Assembly: GCA_902800065.1 (NCBI GenBank)
Contig: CADCDE010000006.1
Coordinates: forward strand, 1-64,000
DNA from: an uncultured Ruminococcus sp.
Lineage (GTDB): Bacteria; Bacillota; Clostridia; Oscillospirales; Acutalibacteraceae
Direction: 5' to 3'
Length of the DNA stretch: 64,000 bases
Below are positions 45,485-54,644 of this stretch, one piece after another. The translations under genes and the position numbers were made by a program. How positions within the stretch are numbered: position 1 is the first letter of the stretch; the number at the start of each line of letters is the position of its first letter. The notes beneath the pieces were generated by a model. It ran no database searches and was not told the origin of the DNA. It worked only from the letters and a program-made list of their open reading frames with translations.

Positions 45485-46147
45485 ATGGCGATAATGAATG
45501 TCAACCCGACAAGAATGCAGATGACAAAGCTGAAAAAACAGCTTCAGATTGCAAGGCGTGGACATAAAATGCTCAAGGACAAGCGTGATGAGTTGATGAG
45601 ACAGTTCATAGAGCTTGTCAAGGAGACAAAACAGCTTCGTGAAAAGGTCGAAGCACAGCTTGAAAACTGCAATAATCATTTCATCAATGCAAGTGCGGTT
45701 ATGAATAAAAAGGCTTTGGAATCATCCTTGATGTCATCAAAGCATCAGACCGGTGTTGAAGTAGGCTCGAAAAATATAATGAGCGTAGATGTACCGCTGT
45801 TTGATTCAGTGCATGGCAGTGATGATAAAGGCGAAATATTTCCATATGGTTTTGCGTTTACATCGTTTGAACTTGATGATGCTGTAAGCGAGCTTAACAA
45901 TGTTTTGCCTGACTTGATAAAATTAGCCGAGATAGAAAAAAGCTGTGAGCTTATGGCAGCGGAAATTGAACGTACAAGAAGGCGTGTAAATTCGCTTGAG
46001 CACGTTATGATACCAAGATATGAGGAAACCATTAAATACATAGCCATGAAGCTCGAAGAAAATGACCGAAGCAGCCGTACAAGGCTCATGAAGGTAAAGG
46101 ATATGCTCTTGGAGAAGGCACACAGTTATTCCGAAAAATATCAGTAA
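45485..46147 (+). CDS. ntpD: V/A-type ATPase subunit D
   Basis: 220 residues; long antiparallel coiled-coil central shaft (NPTRMQMTKLKKQLQIARRG at the start, RRRVNSLEHVMIP near the end, both family hallmarks). Last gene of the operon, followed by a terminator. Confidence 0.95.
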   Translation: MAIMNVNPTRMQMTKLKKQLQIARRGHKMLKDKRDELMRQFIELVKETKQLREKVEAQLENCNNHFINASAVMNKKALESSLMSSKHQTGVEVGSKNIMSVDVPLFDSVHGSDDKGEIFPYGFAFTSFELDDAVSELNNVLPDLIKLAEIEKSCELMAAEIERTRRRVNSLEHVMIPRYEETIKYIAMKLEENDRSSRTRLMKVKDMLLEKAHSYSEKYQ

Positions 46148-46154
46148 ATAAAAA

Positions 46155-46189
46155 AGCAGTCTGAAACAAAAGTTTCAGGCTGTTTTTTT
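46155..46189. terminator. Terminator of the V/A-ATPase operon
   Basis: AGCAGTCTGAAAC/GTTTCAGGCTG stem with a four-base loop and seven T; the converging OhrR-like gene ends ten bases on. Confidence 0.9.
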
Positions 46190-46198
46190 GCTCTTTGC

Positions 46199-46645
46199 TC
46201 AATCGTTATCGGAAACCTTTTTTATGACACAGTTAAGCAGAGAATAAAGAGAATCAGCATTGTCTTTATCAATATTGACAGAGCTTTCGACAGATGACTG
46301 TATATCCTTGCATTTTTCCTTCATATCCCAGCCTGCTTCTGTCAGTGATATTATTACAACTCTTTCATCCTTCATGCTTCTTGTTCTTGTCAGATAGCCC
46401 TGTGATTCCATTTTTTTGAGTAAAGGTGTCAGGGTACCGTTGTCAAGAAACAGTATTTTTCCGAGTTCACTTACAGTTATACCGTCATTGTTCCATAAAG
46501 CCGTAAAAACTATATATTGAGTGTAAGTTATATTAAGCGGTTTAAGATAGGGATGATAAAGAGATATCACTTTTCTTGAAGCCACATACAGCGGAAAGCA
46601 AAGTTGATTCTCAAGTGTCAGAGATTTTTTGTCAGAATTAGCCAT
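46199..46645 (-). CDS. MarR family regulator, OhrR-like (organic peroxide sensor type)
   Basis: 148 residues. NQLCFPLYVASR places a single Cys16 where B. subtilis OhrR has its redox-active Cys15; the winged helix with LFLDNGTLTPLLKKME and DERVV follows, as in OhrR. Oxidation of this Cys by organic hydroperoxide is known to release OhrR from DNA. No ohr gene is next to it. Start ATG with AGGAGG. Confidence 0.85.
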   Translation of the reverse strand: MANSDKKSLTLENQLCFPLYVASRKVISLYHPYLKPLNITYTQYIVFTALWNNDGITVSELGKILFLDNGTLTPLLKKMESQGYLTRTRSMKDERVVIISLTEAGWDMKEKCKDIQSSVESSVNIDKDNADSLYSLLNCVIKKVSDND

Positions 46646-46729
46646 TTTGTCCTCCTGTTTGATAAAAATACACATAAACTATAATATATATTTTACCATT
46701 TACAGTCAAAATGTCAAGGGATTTTAAAA

Positions 46730-46775
46730 AAATAAAGTCAGAAAGTGAGCGAAAAACCCACTTTCCAACCAAATT
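46730..46775 (-). terminator. Likely terminator of the sugar importer operon
   Basis: GAAAGTG/CACTTTC arms, followed in the minus direction by a T-rich tract. Confidence 0.55.
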
Positions 46776-46797
46776 GAAGTTCTTTGATAAAGGAGTA

Positions 46798-47790
46798 TCA
46801 GCCCTTTACAGCACCTGCAACAACACCCTTGATGATATACTTCTGACATGAGAAGTAGAAGATGATTATCGGGATGATAGCAAGTACGAGCATAGCCATC
46901 ATGGCAGCCATGTCTATTGAGCCGTAGCCTCCACGCAGATACTGTATAGCCATCGGCAGAGTTCTTTCCTGATTGCTGAGGATAAGTGTCGGCAGGAGAT
47001 AGTCATTCCATATCCACATTGCATTGAGAATTGCAACAGTGATAGCTGACGGACGGAGTATCGGAAAATCTATTGTAAAGAATGTTCTGATAGGACCGCA
47101 GCCATCTATCATGGCAGCTTCCTCGATCTCAAGCGGAACGGATTTTATGAAGCCTGCAAACATGAATACGGCAAGACCTGCACCGAAGCCGAGATATATG
47201 ACAACGATACCGATCATATTATCGAGATGAAGCTGGTTTGCAACGAATGACATCGGGTACATTACCATCTGGAAAGGCACTATCATTGAGAATGCAAACA
47301 ACAGGTACATCAGCTTGGTATACCATGTTTTGACTCTTACGATGAACCATGCACACATTGATGTACAAAGTATGAGGAATGCAACGGAAAATACCGTAAC
47401 AAAGATAGATCTGAAGAATGCAGGGAAGAAGTCTATTTTCTCGATACCGTTATTATAGTTGTCAAAACCTACAAATGTATCACCGCTCGGAAATGCAAAC
47501 GGCTCATTGCTAACGGAAATGGTTGATTTGAAACTGTTCATCAGAACAAGCAATATAGGAACGATAAAAGCTATAGATATGATAACAAGTATGGCAAATT
47601 TTACCCAGTCTTTGCCTGTCATTGGCACTTTGGGTTTTGCTCCCTTTGTTGTCTGTTTGGCATCAAGCTCTGTTTTTAATTGCTTGCGGTTCATATCCTT
47701 TGCAGCACCTGCAAGGAACTGTCTCCATTCGGGACTGTCAACGGGTGTGATAGGTTCGGTAGTCCATTGTTTTTTATTCAAGTCAGCCAT
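46798..47790 (-). CDS. Sugar ABC transporter permease, MalG type
   Basis: 330 residues, six membrane helices with the EAA loop IEEAAMIDGCG that contacts the ATPase. An unusual hydrophilic N-terminal extension of about 60 residues precedes the first helix. Overlaps the stop of the partner permease by one base (TAATG). Together with the MalF-type permease and the lipoprotein receptor it imports an unknown sugar or oligosaccharide. The cognate ATPase is not encoded nearby, so a shared MsmK-type ATPase is probable. Confidence 0.92.
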   Translation of the reverse strand: MADLNKKQWTTEPITPVDSPEWRQFLAGAAKDMNRKQLKTELDAKQTTKGAKPKVPMTGKDWVKFAILVIISIAFIVPILLVLMNSFKSTISVSNEPFAFPSGDTFVGFDNYNNGIEKIDFFPAFFRSIFVTVFSVAFLILCTSMCAWFIVRVKTWYTKLMYLLFAFSMIVPFQMVMYPMSFVANQLHLDNMIGIVVIYLGFGAGLAVFMFAGFIKSVPLEIEEAAMIDGCGPIRTFFTIDFPILRPSAITVAILNAMWIWNDYLLPTLILSNQERTLPMAIQYLRGGYGSIDMAAMMAMLVLAIIPIIIFYFSCQKYIIKGVVAGAVKG

Positions 47791-48635
47791 TAGTTTTCAA
47801 CCTCCTTGCTTCTCGTGAGGTAGAGCTGTGTAAGAGCGATAGCCGCAACGATGATAAAGAATACAACAGCCTTTGCCTGACCGACACCCTGATAGCCTAC
47901 TCTGCCATAGAAGGTGTTATAGATGTCGAGAGCGAGCATCTGAGTCTTGTTGCCCGGAGCACCTGCTGTGAGGGCGTAGTTCTGGTCGAACAGCTTGAAG
48001 GAGTTTGTAAGTGTAAGGAACAGACATATTGTGATAGAGGGCATTATCTGTGGGAGAGTTACATGGATAAGTCTTTCCCAGGCGTTTGCACCGTCAATTT
48101 CAGCAGCTTCTATCAGGTCGGGGGATATATTCTGTATACCTGATATGTAGATTATCATCATATATCCTATAAGCTGCCAGTTCATAAGTATGACAAGTCC
48201 CCAGAAACCGTAGTTTGCGTTGGTAGTTATGGTTGCGTTGAAATAGAAAAGCACACCGTTGATTATCATATTCCAGATATAGCCGAGTACGATACCACCT
48301 ATAAGGTTAGGCATGAAGAATATTGTACGGAAGAAGTTTGTGCCTTTGATAGCTTTTGTGAGGAGCATTGCGAATATAAAAGCTATGAGATTGATAGTAA
48401 TAACGGAAACGATAGTAAATTTTGTAGTGAACCAGAGTGCATTGAGGAAATCCTTGTCACCCGAGAAAGCCTTGATATAGTTGTCCAAACCGACAAATTC
48501 GGTCTTTTTTACAGTCTTGAATTTGCAGAAGGAAAGATAAATTCCCATTGCGAAAGGTACAAGAAAGGCTATTGCGAATGAAACGAGAGTAGGCAATGCA
48601 AACAGAGGAAACCATTTTTTAATTGCTTTTTCCAT
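47790..48635 (-). CDS. Sugar ABC transporter permease, MalF type
   Basis: About 281 residues from MEKAIKKWFPLFALP, six helices, EAA loop LIEAAEIDGANAWE. The start is uncertain: the ATG has only a weak ribosome binding site, and the frame stays open upstream to 48791 with no convincing initiator. Lies 414 bases after the binding-protein gene. Confidence 0.85.
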   Translation of the reverse strand: MEKAIKKWFPLFALPTLVSFAIAFLVPFAMGIYLSFCKFKTVKKTEFVGLDNYIKAFSGDKDFLNALWFTTKFTIVSVITINLIAFIFAMLLTKAIKGTNFFRTIFFMPNLIGGIVLGYIWNMIINGVLFYFNATITTNANYGFWGLVILMNWQLIGYMMIIYISGIQNISPDLIEAAEIDGANAWERLIHVTLPQIMPSITICLFLTLTNSFKLFDQNYALTAGAPGNKTQMLALDIYNTFYGRVGYQGVGQAKAVVFFIIVAAIALTQLYLTRSKEVEN

Positions 48636-49049
48636 AAAAGCCGTTACTGAAAACTTATAAAAAGTTATAAAACAACTTTTAAGTTTCATTCCTTGTTCAT
48701 TGTGTCCATTTTCGATATGACAGTCATTATCTACTAATGTTGGCGTGACACTCCAAAGGCGTAAATTCCCCGCTAACGTGCGGGTACACACGATAAATAC
48801 CTTTCAATGTGGCTGAATATCGTGCCAGTAACATTTCCTTTCTTTACTGATTTGCCAAAATAAATAATTGTGCTTGGTTATCGCTTTGAATTTATTACGA
48901 CGGCAGCGACGTCTTATGAACTGCTACTTGAAGCGCCGACCTTTACTTTACAAAGGATTTTATAAGATTTATTTAATTGTTAAAAGCCTCCTGCCCTCAT
49001 TTTAGTTTGGGAGCAGGAGGGACTTATGAAATTTTAATTTTTTAATTAA
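48636..49049 (-). other. Long intercistronic region between binding-protein and permease genes
   Basis: 414 bases on the transcribed minus strand. Just after the binding-protein stop is the stem CCTCCTGC/GCAGGAGG (about 48988-49020), a partial terminator or mRNA stabiliser as in malE-malF. Further on is a small hairpin CCCGC/GCGGG (about 48769-48783). GC is higher than in other gaps. It could hold a small RNA or a peptide gene. Confidence 0.5.
48727..48834 (-). CDS. Candidate 35-residue peptide gene
   Basis: AAAGGA lies just before an ATG (with a very short spacer) that opens a 35-residue frame starting MLLARYSATLKG and ending ECHANISR. No family recognised and no proof of expression; it overlaps the upstream extension of the permease frame in another frame. 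Confidence 0.2.
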   Translation of the reverse strand: MLLARYSATLKGIYRVYPHVSGEFTPLECHANISR

Positions 49050-50474
49050 TTATGCGTTGCGTTCTGTTGCCCAAGAAGTCTTTGCATCTTCAACAACTTT
49101 TGACCAGTCCTTCTGTCCCTGAACGTATTCAAGGAGAGATGCACCGAAGTCACTCTTCCATTTTTCTGAAGGAATACCTGCGAATGACCATTTAACTGAT
49201 GTATAGCCGTCTTTTGCCATCCATGCAAGAACTTCTTTAGCAAGCGGATCTGTAGGCTTCTCGTCATCGCCAAATGATGTGAACGGAGCAACGAAACCGA
49301 GATCGTTTACAACAGCCTTTTTGCCGTAATCGCTTGTAAAGAGCCATACGAGGAAGTCCATTGAAGCCTTCTGAGTAGCTTCGTCAACCTCTTTATTTAT
49401 AGCGAAGTAGTTTTCTGTACCAACACAGAGACCTTGTTTTTCTTCGCCATCAATACCTGTATAAATCGGGAGATACTTAACGTCAGCCTCGCTTACAACG
49501 CCACCCTTCTGGATGTCGCCCCAAGCCCAGTTACCATTCTGTATCATAGCACACTTGCCTGCAGCGAATTCAGCCATTGAATCAGCAACAGTCTTGCCGC
49601 CGAGGAGGTTCTTTTCTGTTACAGAATTGTTTGTATACAGATCAAATATATTCTTGTAGTTGTCAGCATATTTGAATTCAAGCTCTTTAGCTTCAAGGCA
49701 GTTTGTGATAACATCGCCTGTACCTGTGTTGAATTCATAGTAGAGAGGCATATTTACGAGGTGAGTCTGCCATCTCCAGTCATCGCCCTGCTTGAGTGAT
49801 GTTGAGCCGAATACACCGTCAATGCCGAGTTCTTCTTTCTTAGCAGTCATATCCTCAACAACTTCCTTAAGCTTCGCATAGTTGTTAATCTCGTCCATAG
49901 ATGCAGCCTTTGCACCTTCTGTTGCGAAATACTTTGTCATTATAGCGTTGTTGTAGATAATGCCGTAGCCTTCAACAACATAGGGGATACCGTAAACGCC
50001 GTCACCGTCTTTAACAGCGAGAGACTTATCGGAAACGAGGTCATAGAGCTTAGAGCCTGAAACGTCTGCACAATAATCCTTCCAGTTCTGGTAACCTACA
50101 GGACCGTTTATCTGGAAGATAGTCGGCGGATCTGACTTGCCCATTTCAGATGTGAGATATTTCTCATATTCACCTGATGCAGCAGTCTGAACTCTTACTT
50201 CTATACCTTTTTCTTCCTTGTACTTGGCAGCGATAGCCTCATACTTGTCAGCTATTTCAGGCTTGAAGTTGAGGAAGTAGATAGATTTTACGCCCGAAGT
50301 ATCTACGTCATCATAGAAACCTTTTGCTGTGTTGGTTTTTGTTCCGTCTGAAGTTGATGTTGTGGTTGAGGGAGACGTTGAATTGCCGCTGCCGCTGTCG
50401 TTACAGCCTGCCAAAGCACCGACTGCCATCATGCCTGCGAGAGCACCCGCAAGGACTTTCTTGAATTTGCTCAT
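49050..50474 (-). CDS. Sugar ABC transporter substrate-binding lipoprotein
   Basis: 474 residues: signal peptide with lipobox ALAGC (Cys about 24), a Ser/Thr-rich linker to about residue 50, then a family-1 extracellular solute-binding fold (FEIADKYEAIAAKY-like start, IFQINGPVGYQNW, YGIPYVVEGYGIIYN). Captures the sugar for the two permeases downstream. AAAAAGGAG upstream. First gene of the operon, with its own strong promoter. Confidence 0.93.
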   Translation of the reverse strand: MSKFKKVLAGALAGMMAVGALAGCNDSGSGNSTSPSTTTSTSDGTKTNTAKGFYDDVDTSGVKSIYFLNFKPEIADKYEAIAAKYKEEKGIEVRVQTAASGEYEKYLTSEMGKSDPPTIFQINGPVGYQNWKDYCADVSGSKLYDLVSDKSLAVKDGDGVYGIPYVVEGYGIIYNNAIMTKYFATEGAKAASMDEINNYAKLKEVVEDMTAKKEELGIDGVFGSTSLKQGDDWRWQTHLVNMPLYYEFNTGTGDVITNCLEAKELEFKYADNYKNIFDLYTNNSVTEKNLLGGKTVADSMAEFAAGKCAMIQNGNWAWGDIQKGGVVSEADVKYLPIYTGIDGEEKQGLCVGTENYFAINKEVDEATQKASMDFLVWLFTSDYGKKAVVNDLGFVAPFTSFGDDEKPTDPLAKEVLAWMAKDGYTSVKWSFAGIPSEKWKSDFGASLLEYVQGQKDWSKVVEDAKTSWATERNA

Positions 50475-50571
50475 GTTTGTCCAGCTCCTTTTTGATAAAA
50501 ATATAGTTTTGATATTGCATCAAGCCAATTTTAAAATTCCGTACAGCTTATGCAAAAATATCCTTGAAGAA

Positions 50572-50604
50572 ATGATACCACTATTTTTGAAAATTTTCAA
50601 TAGT
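50572..50604 (-). promoter_or_regulatory. Promoter of the sugar importer operon with overlapping operator-like dyad
   Basis: Minus strand TTGAAA (50595-50600), 17-bp spacer, TATCAT (50572-50577). A 14-bp perfect palindrome TTGAAAATTTTCAA (50587-50600), extended by ACTAT/ATAGT arms to 50580-50604, covers the -35 box. Confidence 0.65.
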
Positions 50605-50735
50605 TTTTTTCTATATTTTTATAAAAATTTTATATAAATTTTTATTTTTTATATAGCATTTATTTGATAGTTATATTTTGGATGAAGAAATAATAAATAT
50701 TTTATAAAAAATATTTTTGGGGAGGGCAAAATGGA

Positions 50736-51116
50736 TTGAACATAAATAAAATAATCAGGTCGGAGATATTCGGAATAATTTCGGGGATATGTCTGACACT
50801 GATATTTACGGCATTTTCGGCGGCAGTTATGGTAAAAATGCAGAAGGTCATGTATCCTGCAATAGCTCCGTTTGCAATAGCATCAATCTGTATCGGGGCA
50901 TTTGTCGGGGGATATGTCACAGCGAGGATAAATAAAAATATGGGAATGGCAGTCGGAGCAATATGCGGTCTGGCGGTATTTCTGATATTTCTCGGAACAG
51001 GTGCGGTTTTCGGCAGTGAATTGGGGATAGTTTCACTCATTCGCTGTATTGCATCAGTAATTTCGGGTGCATTAGGAGGAATTTTAGGTGTAAATAAACG
51101 AAAAAGGCGAAAATAA
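50736..51116 (+). CDS. TIGR04086 family membrane protein
   Basis: 126 residues, four membrane helices, ending in a basic tail RKRRK. It belongs to TIGR04086, a Firmicutes family often found directly upstream of the SCIFF peptide gene, as here. TTG start with GGGGAGG upstream. A role in SCIFF export or handling has been suggested by neighbourhood only. Confidence 0.85.
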   Translation: MNINKIIRSEIFGIISGICLTLIFTAFSAAVMVKMQKVMYPAIAPFAIASICIGAFVGGYVTARINKNMGMAVGAICGLAVFLIFLGTGAVFGSELGIVSLIRCIASVISGALGGILGVNKRKRRK

Positions 51117-51182
51117 TAATTGAATTTATAAAAAAGATGTGTTATTATATATGTATAATAGTCAAAGAAAGGGTGATTTTTC

Positions 51183-51329
51183 GTGAAGGCTACAAAGCAT
51201 ATAAAAACTCTTAACAATGCTAATCTTAAGGAATCAGCAGTAAAAGGCGGCTGCGGTGAATGCCAGGCTTCCTGCCAGTCAGCTTGCAAGACATCATGTA
51301 CAGTTGCTAACCAGAAGTGCGAGAAATAA
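51183..51329 (+). CDS. scfA: SCIFF ranthipeptide precursor
   Basis: 48 residues with the six-cysteines-in-forty-five pattern: leader KHIKTLNNANLKESAVKGG, then C24, C27, C31, C35, C39 and C46 with GGCGECQASCQSACKTSC. Non-standard GTG start with AAAGGGTG upstream. In characterised examples the maturase links Cys sulfur to a residue such as Thr by a thioether (ranthipeptide). The peptide is almost universal in Clostridia, with a proposed role in signalling. Confidence 0.95.
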   Translation: MKATKHIKTLNNANLKESAVKGGCGECQASCQSACKTSCTVANQKCEK

Positions 51330-51431
51330 TCGTTAGATAGAAGCGTGTACAGACGAACCATTTTTTTGTGATGAAAGGCGGATAAATTTTTTGTCCGCCT
51401 TTTATAATATTTTAAAGGGAGTAAAAAGAAA

Positions 51432-52844
51432 ATGATACATAAGTATAAATTGAACGGATATAATATATGCCTTGATGTCCACAGCGGAGCAGTCCATGTA
51501 CTTGACGATATAGCCTATGATGTTCTCGATTACTGTGATGAGAAAATGACAGAAAATGCACCCGAAAAAATGTATTCCGAGCTTTCAGGCAAATACAGCA
51601 GAGAGGAACTTGAGGAAACATATGTCGCATTATATGAACTGTATGAAATGGGACAGCTTTTTTCGTCTGATGACTATGAACAATTTGCCGATATGATGAC
51701 AAAAGCCCCGATAAAATCCATGTGCATAAACATATCGCATGACTGTAATTTAAGATGCGAGTATTGCTTTGCAGCAAAGGGCGATTTCGGTCAGGGAAGA
51801 TGCCTTATGTCCTTTGAAACGGCTAAAAAGGCTATCGACTTTATCATAGCAAATTCAGGTACAAGGCATAATCTTGAAGTGGATTTCTTCGGCGGAGAGC
51901 CTTTGATGAATTTTGAAGTTGTCAAACAGACTGTTGAATATGCAAGAAGTATTGAAAAGGAGCATAATAAAAATTTCCGATTCACTATAACCACAAATGG
52001 ACTTTTGCTTGATGATGAAAAAATTGATTATATAAATAAAGAAATGTCCAATGTAGTCCTTTCACTTGACGGAAGAAAGGAAATAAACGATAAACTGAGA
52101 GTTACCCCGAATGGCAAGGGCTGTTATGATATTATCGTTCCGAAATATCAAAAGCTCGTTTCAAAGAGAGGCGACAAGGATTATTATGTCCGTGGAACTT
52201 TTACAACTTTCAGCGAGGATTTCACGGCTGATGTAATGCACATGAAAAGTCTTGGATTTGACCAGATTTCAATAGAACCCGTTGTATCTGATCCTCAACT
52301 TGATTATTCGATAAAATATGAAGATTTGCCGAGAGTTTTCAATGAATACGAAAAGCTGGCAAACTTGGTTATAGAAACGAGAAAAAATGGTGATTTCTTC
52401 AACTTCTTCCATTTTATGATAGACCTTAACCAAGGACCGTGTGCAATAAAGAGATTAAGGGGCTGCGGCTGCGGAAATGAATATGTTGCAGTGACACCAC
52501 AGGGAGATATTTACCCGTGTCATCAATTTGTCGGACATGAGGAATATAAAATGGGCAATCTCAATGACGGGACTTTTGACAATGATATGAAATTAAAATT
52601 TGCAAAGGCGAATGTCTATTCAAAAGAAAACTGTAAAAATTGTTGGGCAAAGTTCTATTGCAGCGGCGGCTGTAATGCTAATAATTTCCAGTATGAAGGA
52701 GATATTCTCAAATCACATAAAGTTGGTTGTGAATTGGAGAAGAAGCGTCTTGAATGTGCAATTATGATAAAAGCGGCTTTGGCTGACTACGGTGTAGAAA
52801 ATTCTGCCTGTGACGGTGAGGACTGCTTTGTGGAGTGTCATTAA
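51432..52844 (+). CDS. scfB: Radical SAM SCIFF maturase
   Basis: 470 residues: N-terminal peptide-binding (RRE-like) region, radical SAM core with CNLRCEYC (Cys105, 109, 112, the 4Fe-4S/SAM site), and a C-terminal SPASM domain with many cysteines (CGCGNEY, YPCHQF, CKNCWAKFYCSGGC). Installs thioether bridges in the peptide encoded 102 bases upstream. Same operon as scfA. Confidence 0.95.
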   Translation: MIHKYKLNGYNICLDVHSGAVHVLDDIAYDVLDYCDEKMTENAPEKMYSELSGKYSREELEETYVALYELYEMGQLFSSDDYEQFADMMTKAPIKSMCINISHDCNLRCEYCFAAKGDFGQGRCLMSFETAKKAIDFIIANSGTRHNLEVDFFGGEPLMNFEVVKQTVEYARSIEKEHNKNFRFTITTNGLLLDDEKIDYINKEMSNVVLSLDGRKEINDKLRVTPNGKGCYDIIVPKYQKLVSKRGDKDYYVRGTFTTFSEDFTADVMHMKSLGFDQISIEPVVSDPQLDYSIKYEDLPRVFNEYEKLANLVIETRKNGDFFNFFHFMIDLNQGPCAIKRLRGCGCGNEYVAVTPQGDIYPCHQFVGHEEYKMGNLNDGTFDNDMKLKFAKANVYSKENCKNCWAKFYCSGGCNANNFQYEGDILKSHKVGCELEKKRLECAIMIKAALADYGVENSACDGEDCFVECH

Positions 52845-52845
52845 T

Positions 52846-53871
52846 ATGCAGGGAAAGTTTAAAACAATAGAGCTTTTTGCAGGTGCAGGAGGGTTGGCTC
52901 TCGGAGTTGAAAAAGCCGGTTTTGATACAATAGCACTTATAGAAATAGACAAGGATGCGGCGGATACTTTGAAACTCAACAGACCTGAATGGAATGTTAT
53001 CAATGATGATATTGCAAATGTTTCCAATAAAAATTTATTGGAGTTATTCGATTTAAAAATCGGTGAATTGGATATGCTTTCGGGCGGTTCACCGTGTCAG
53101 TCCTTTTCATATGCGGGAAAGCGTTTAGGCTTGGAGGATGCAAGAGGAACTTTGTTTTATCATTATGCTGTATTCCTTCAGAAATTACAGCCGAAAACAT
53201 TTTTGTTTGAAAATGTCAAAGGATTGCTTACTCACGATAAAGGCAAGACGTATAAAACCATATCCCGTGTATTTGCGGAATGCGGTTATGTTATCGATAA
53301 AAAAGTACTGAATGCATGGGACTACGGAAATGCACAGAAAAGAGAAAGGCTGATAACTGTTGGAATAAGAAAAGATCTTGCCGAAAAAATCAAAATAAAA
53401 TTTCCAGAACCCCACAAATACAAGCCTGTATTAAGAGATGTTTTGAATGATGTCCCAAAGAGTAAGGGAATAAGATATTCGGAATATAAGAGAAAAATAT
53501 TTGAACTGGTGCCGCCGGGAGGATATTGGCGTGATATTCCCGAGGATATAGCAAAGGAATATATGAAGAGTTGTTGGAACATGGAAGGCGGCAGAACAGG
53601 TATTCTCAGAAGAATGAGTATGGATGAGCCGTCACTTGCAGTGTTGACTTCTCCCACTCAGAAGCAGACGGAAAGATGTCATCCGCTGGAAGCAAGACCA
53701 TTTACAGTGCGTGAAAATGCAAGGATACAGTCTTTTCCCGATGAATGGCGGTTCTGCGGAAGTGTCGGAAGTCAGTACAGGCAGGTGGGAAATGCTGTTC
53801 CTGTTAATTTGGCTTATGATATAGCTTTGGAAATATACAAAGGATTGGAGAAAATGATATGTGGGAATTGA
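52846..53871 (+). CDS. DNA cytosine-5 methyltransferase (type II)
   Basis: 341 residues. Motif I FAGAGG (11-16), motif IV GGSPCQSFS with catalytic Cys84, motif VI ENV (122-124), and motif X with QVGNAVPVNLA near the end. The variable region around residues 200-270 would set the target. Start ATG one base after the scfB stop, with GGAG upstream. Overlaps the endonuclease gene by 13 bases; together they form a type II restriction-modification pair. Confidence 0.93.
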   Translation: MQGKFKTIELFAGAGGLALGVEKAGFDTIALIEIDKDAADTLKLNRPEWNVINDDIANVSNKNLLELFDLKIGELDMLSGGSPCQSFSYAGKRLGLEDARGTLFYHYAVFLQKLQPKTFLFENVKGLLTHDKGKTYKTISRVFAECGYVIDKKVLNAWDYGNAQKRERLITVGIRKDLAEKIKIKFPEPHKYKPVLRDVLNDVPKSKGIRYSEYKRKIFELVPPGGYWRDIPEDIAKEYMKSCWNMEGGRTGILRRMSMDEPSLAVLTSPTQKQTERCHPLEARPFTVRENARIQSFPDEWRFCGSVGSQYRQVGNAVPVNLAYDIALEIYKGLEKMICGN

Positions 53872-54644
53872 ATTTTATAAGTGAAAAGGATTTTTATGAC
53901 CATGTTAAGTCTACAATAGAACATTACGGTACAAAACTTGCACCTTATGACCTTGATAAATTCAACAGCAATATCGTTGACCCGATAAAACTTATATTTG
54001 ATAAAATGGTTTATGGACTGAGCTTCGAGGAAATTATCGGAAATGAGCTTTTCAGACAGCGTGACAAGGCAAATAACAATGATATAGGATATTTTCATCA
54101 GAGAATATTTCAGTATATGAAAGACTGTACAGTGCCTCAAAGCGGCTGGGATGTTATATTAAAAAGGGAAAACGGGATAGATATTCCCGAATGCGGAAAA
54201 GTCGGAACAGTTTATGTGGAAATGAAAAACAAGCATAATACAATGAACTCTGCATCAAGCGGCAAGACCTATATGAAAATGCAGGGACAGCTTTTGAGAG
54301 ATGATGACTGTGCGTGCTTTCTTGTAGAGGCTATTGCGAAAAAGTCACAGAATATAACATGGCAGGTATCAGTTGATGGAACGAAGCAAAAGCATAAAAG
54401 AATAAGACGAGTCAGCATGGATGAATTTTATTATACAGTGACAGGCGAAAAAGAGGCGTTTTATAAAATGTGTATGGTATTACCGTCAGTCATAGAAAAT
54501 GTTATCGGAAATTCAGATAGTATATCTTTGCCAAAGGATACAGTTGTAGATGAACTGAATAAAATAGCCGAACAGAAGAACGGTTCATTTGTATTGGCAT
54601 TGTATATGCTTGGATTTGGAACGTATATAGGGTTCAAAAGCTGA
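53859..54644 (+). CDS. Eco47II-family type II restriction endonuclease
   Basis: 261 residues resembling the Eco47II family, whose founding member cuts GGNCC. A PD-(D/E)xK-like centre is visible as WDVILKRENG followed by VYVEMKNKHNTMNS. The target here is inferred from family and partner only. The gene starts inside the methylase gene, so the endonuclease is probably made later or less. No controller (C) protein is present upstream. Confidence 0.85.
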   Translation: MWELNFISEKDFYDHVKSTIEHYGTKLAPYDLDKFNSNIVDPIKLIFDKMVYGLSFEEIIGNELFRQRDKANNNDIGYFHQRIFQYMKDCTVPQSGWDVILKRENGIDIPECGKVGTVYVEMKNKHNTMNSASSGKTYMKMQGQLLRDDDCACFLVEAIAKKSQNITWQVSVDGTKQKHKRIRRVSMDEFYYTVTGEKEAFYKMCMVLPSVIENVIGNSDSISLPKDTVVDELNKIAEQKNGSFVLALYMLGFGTYIGFKS

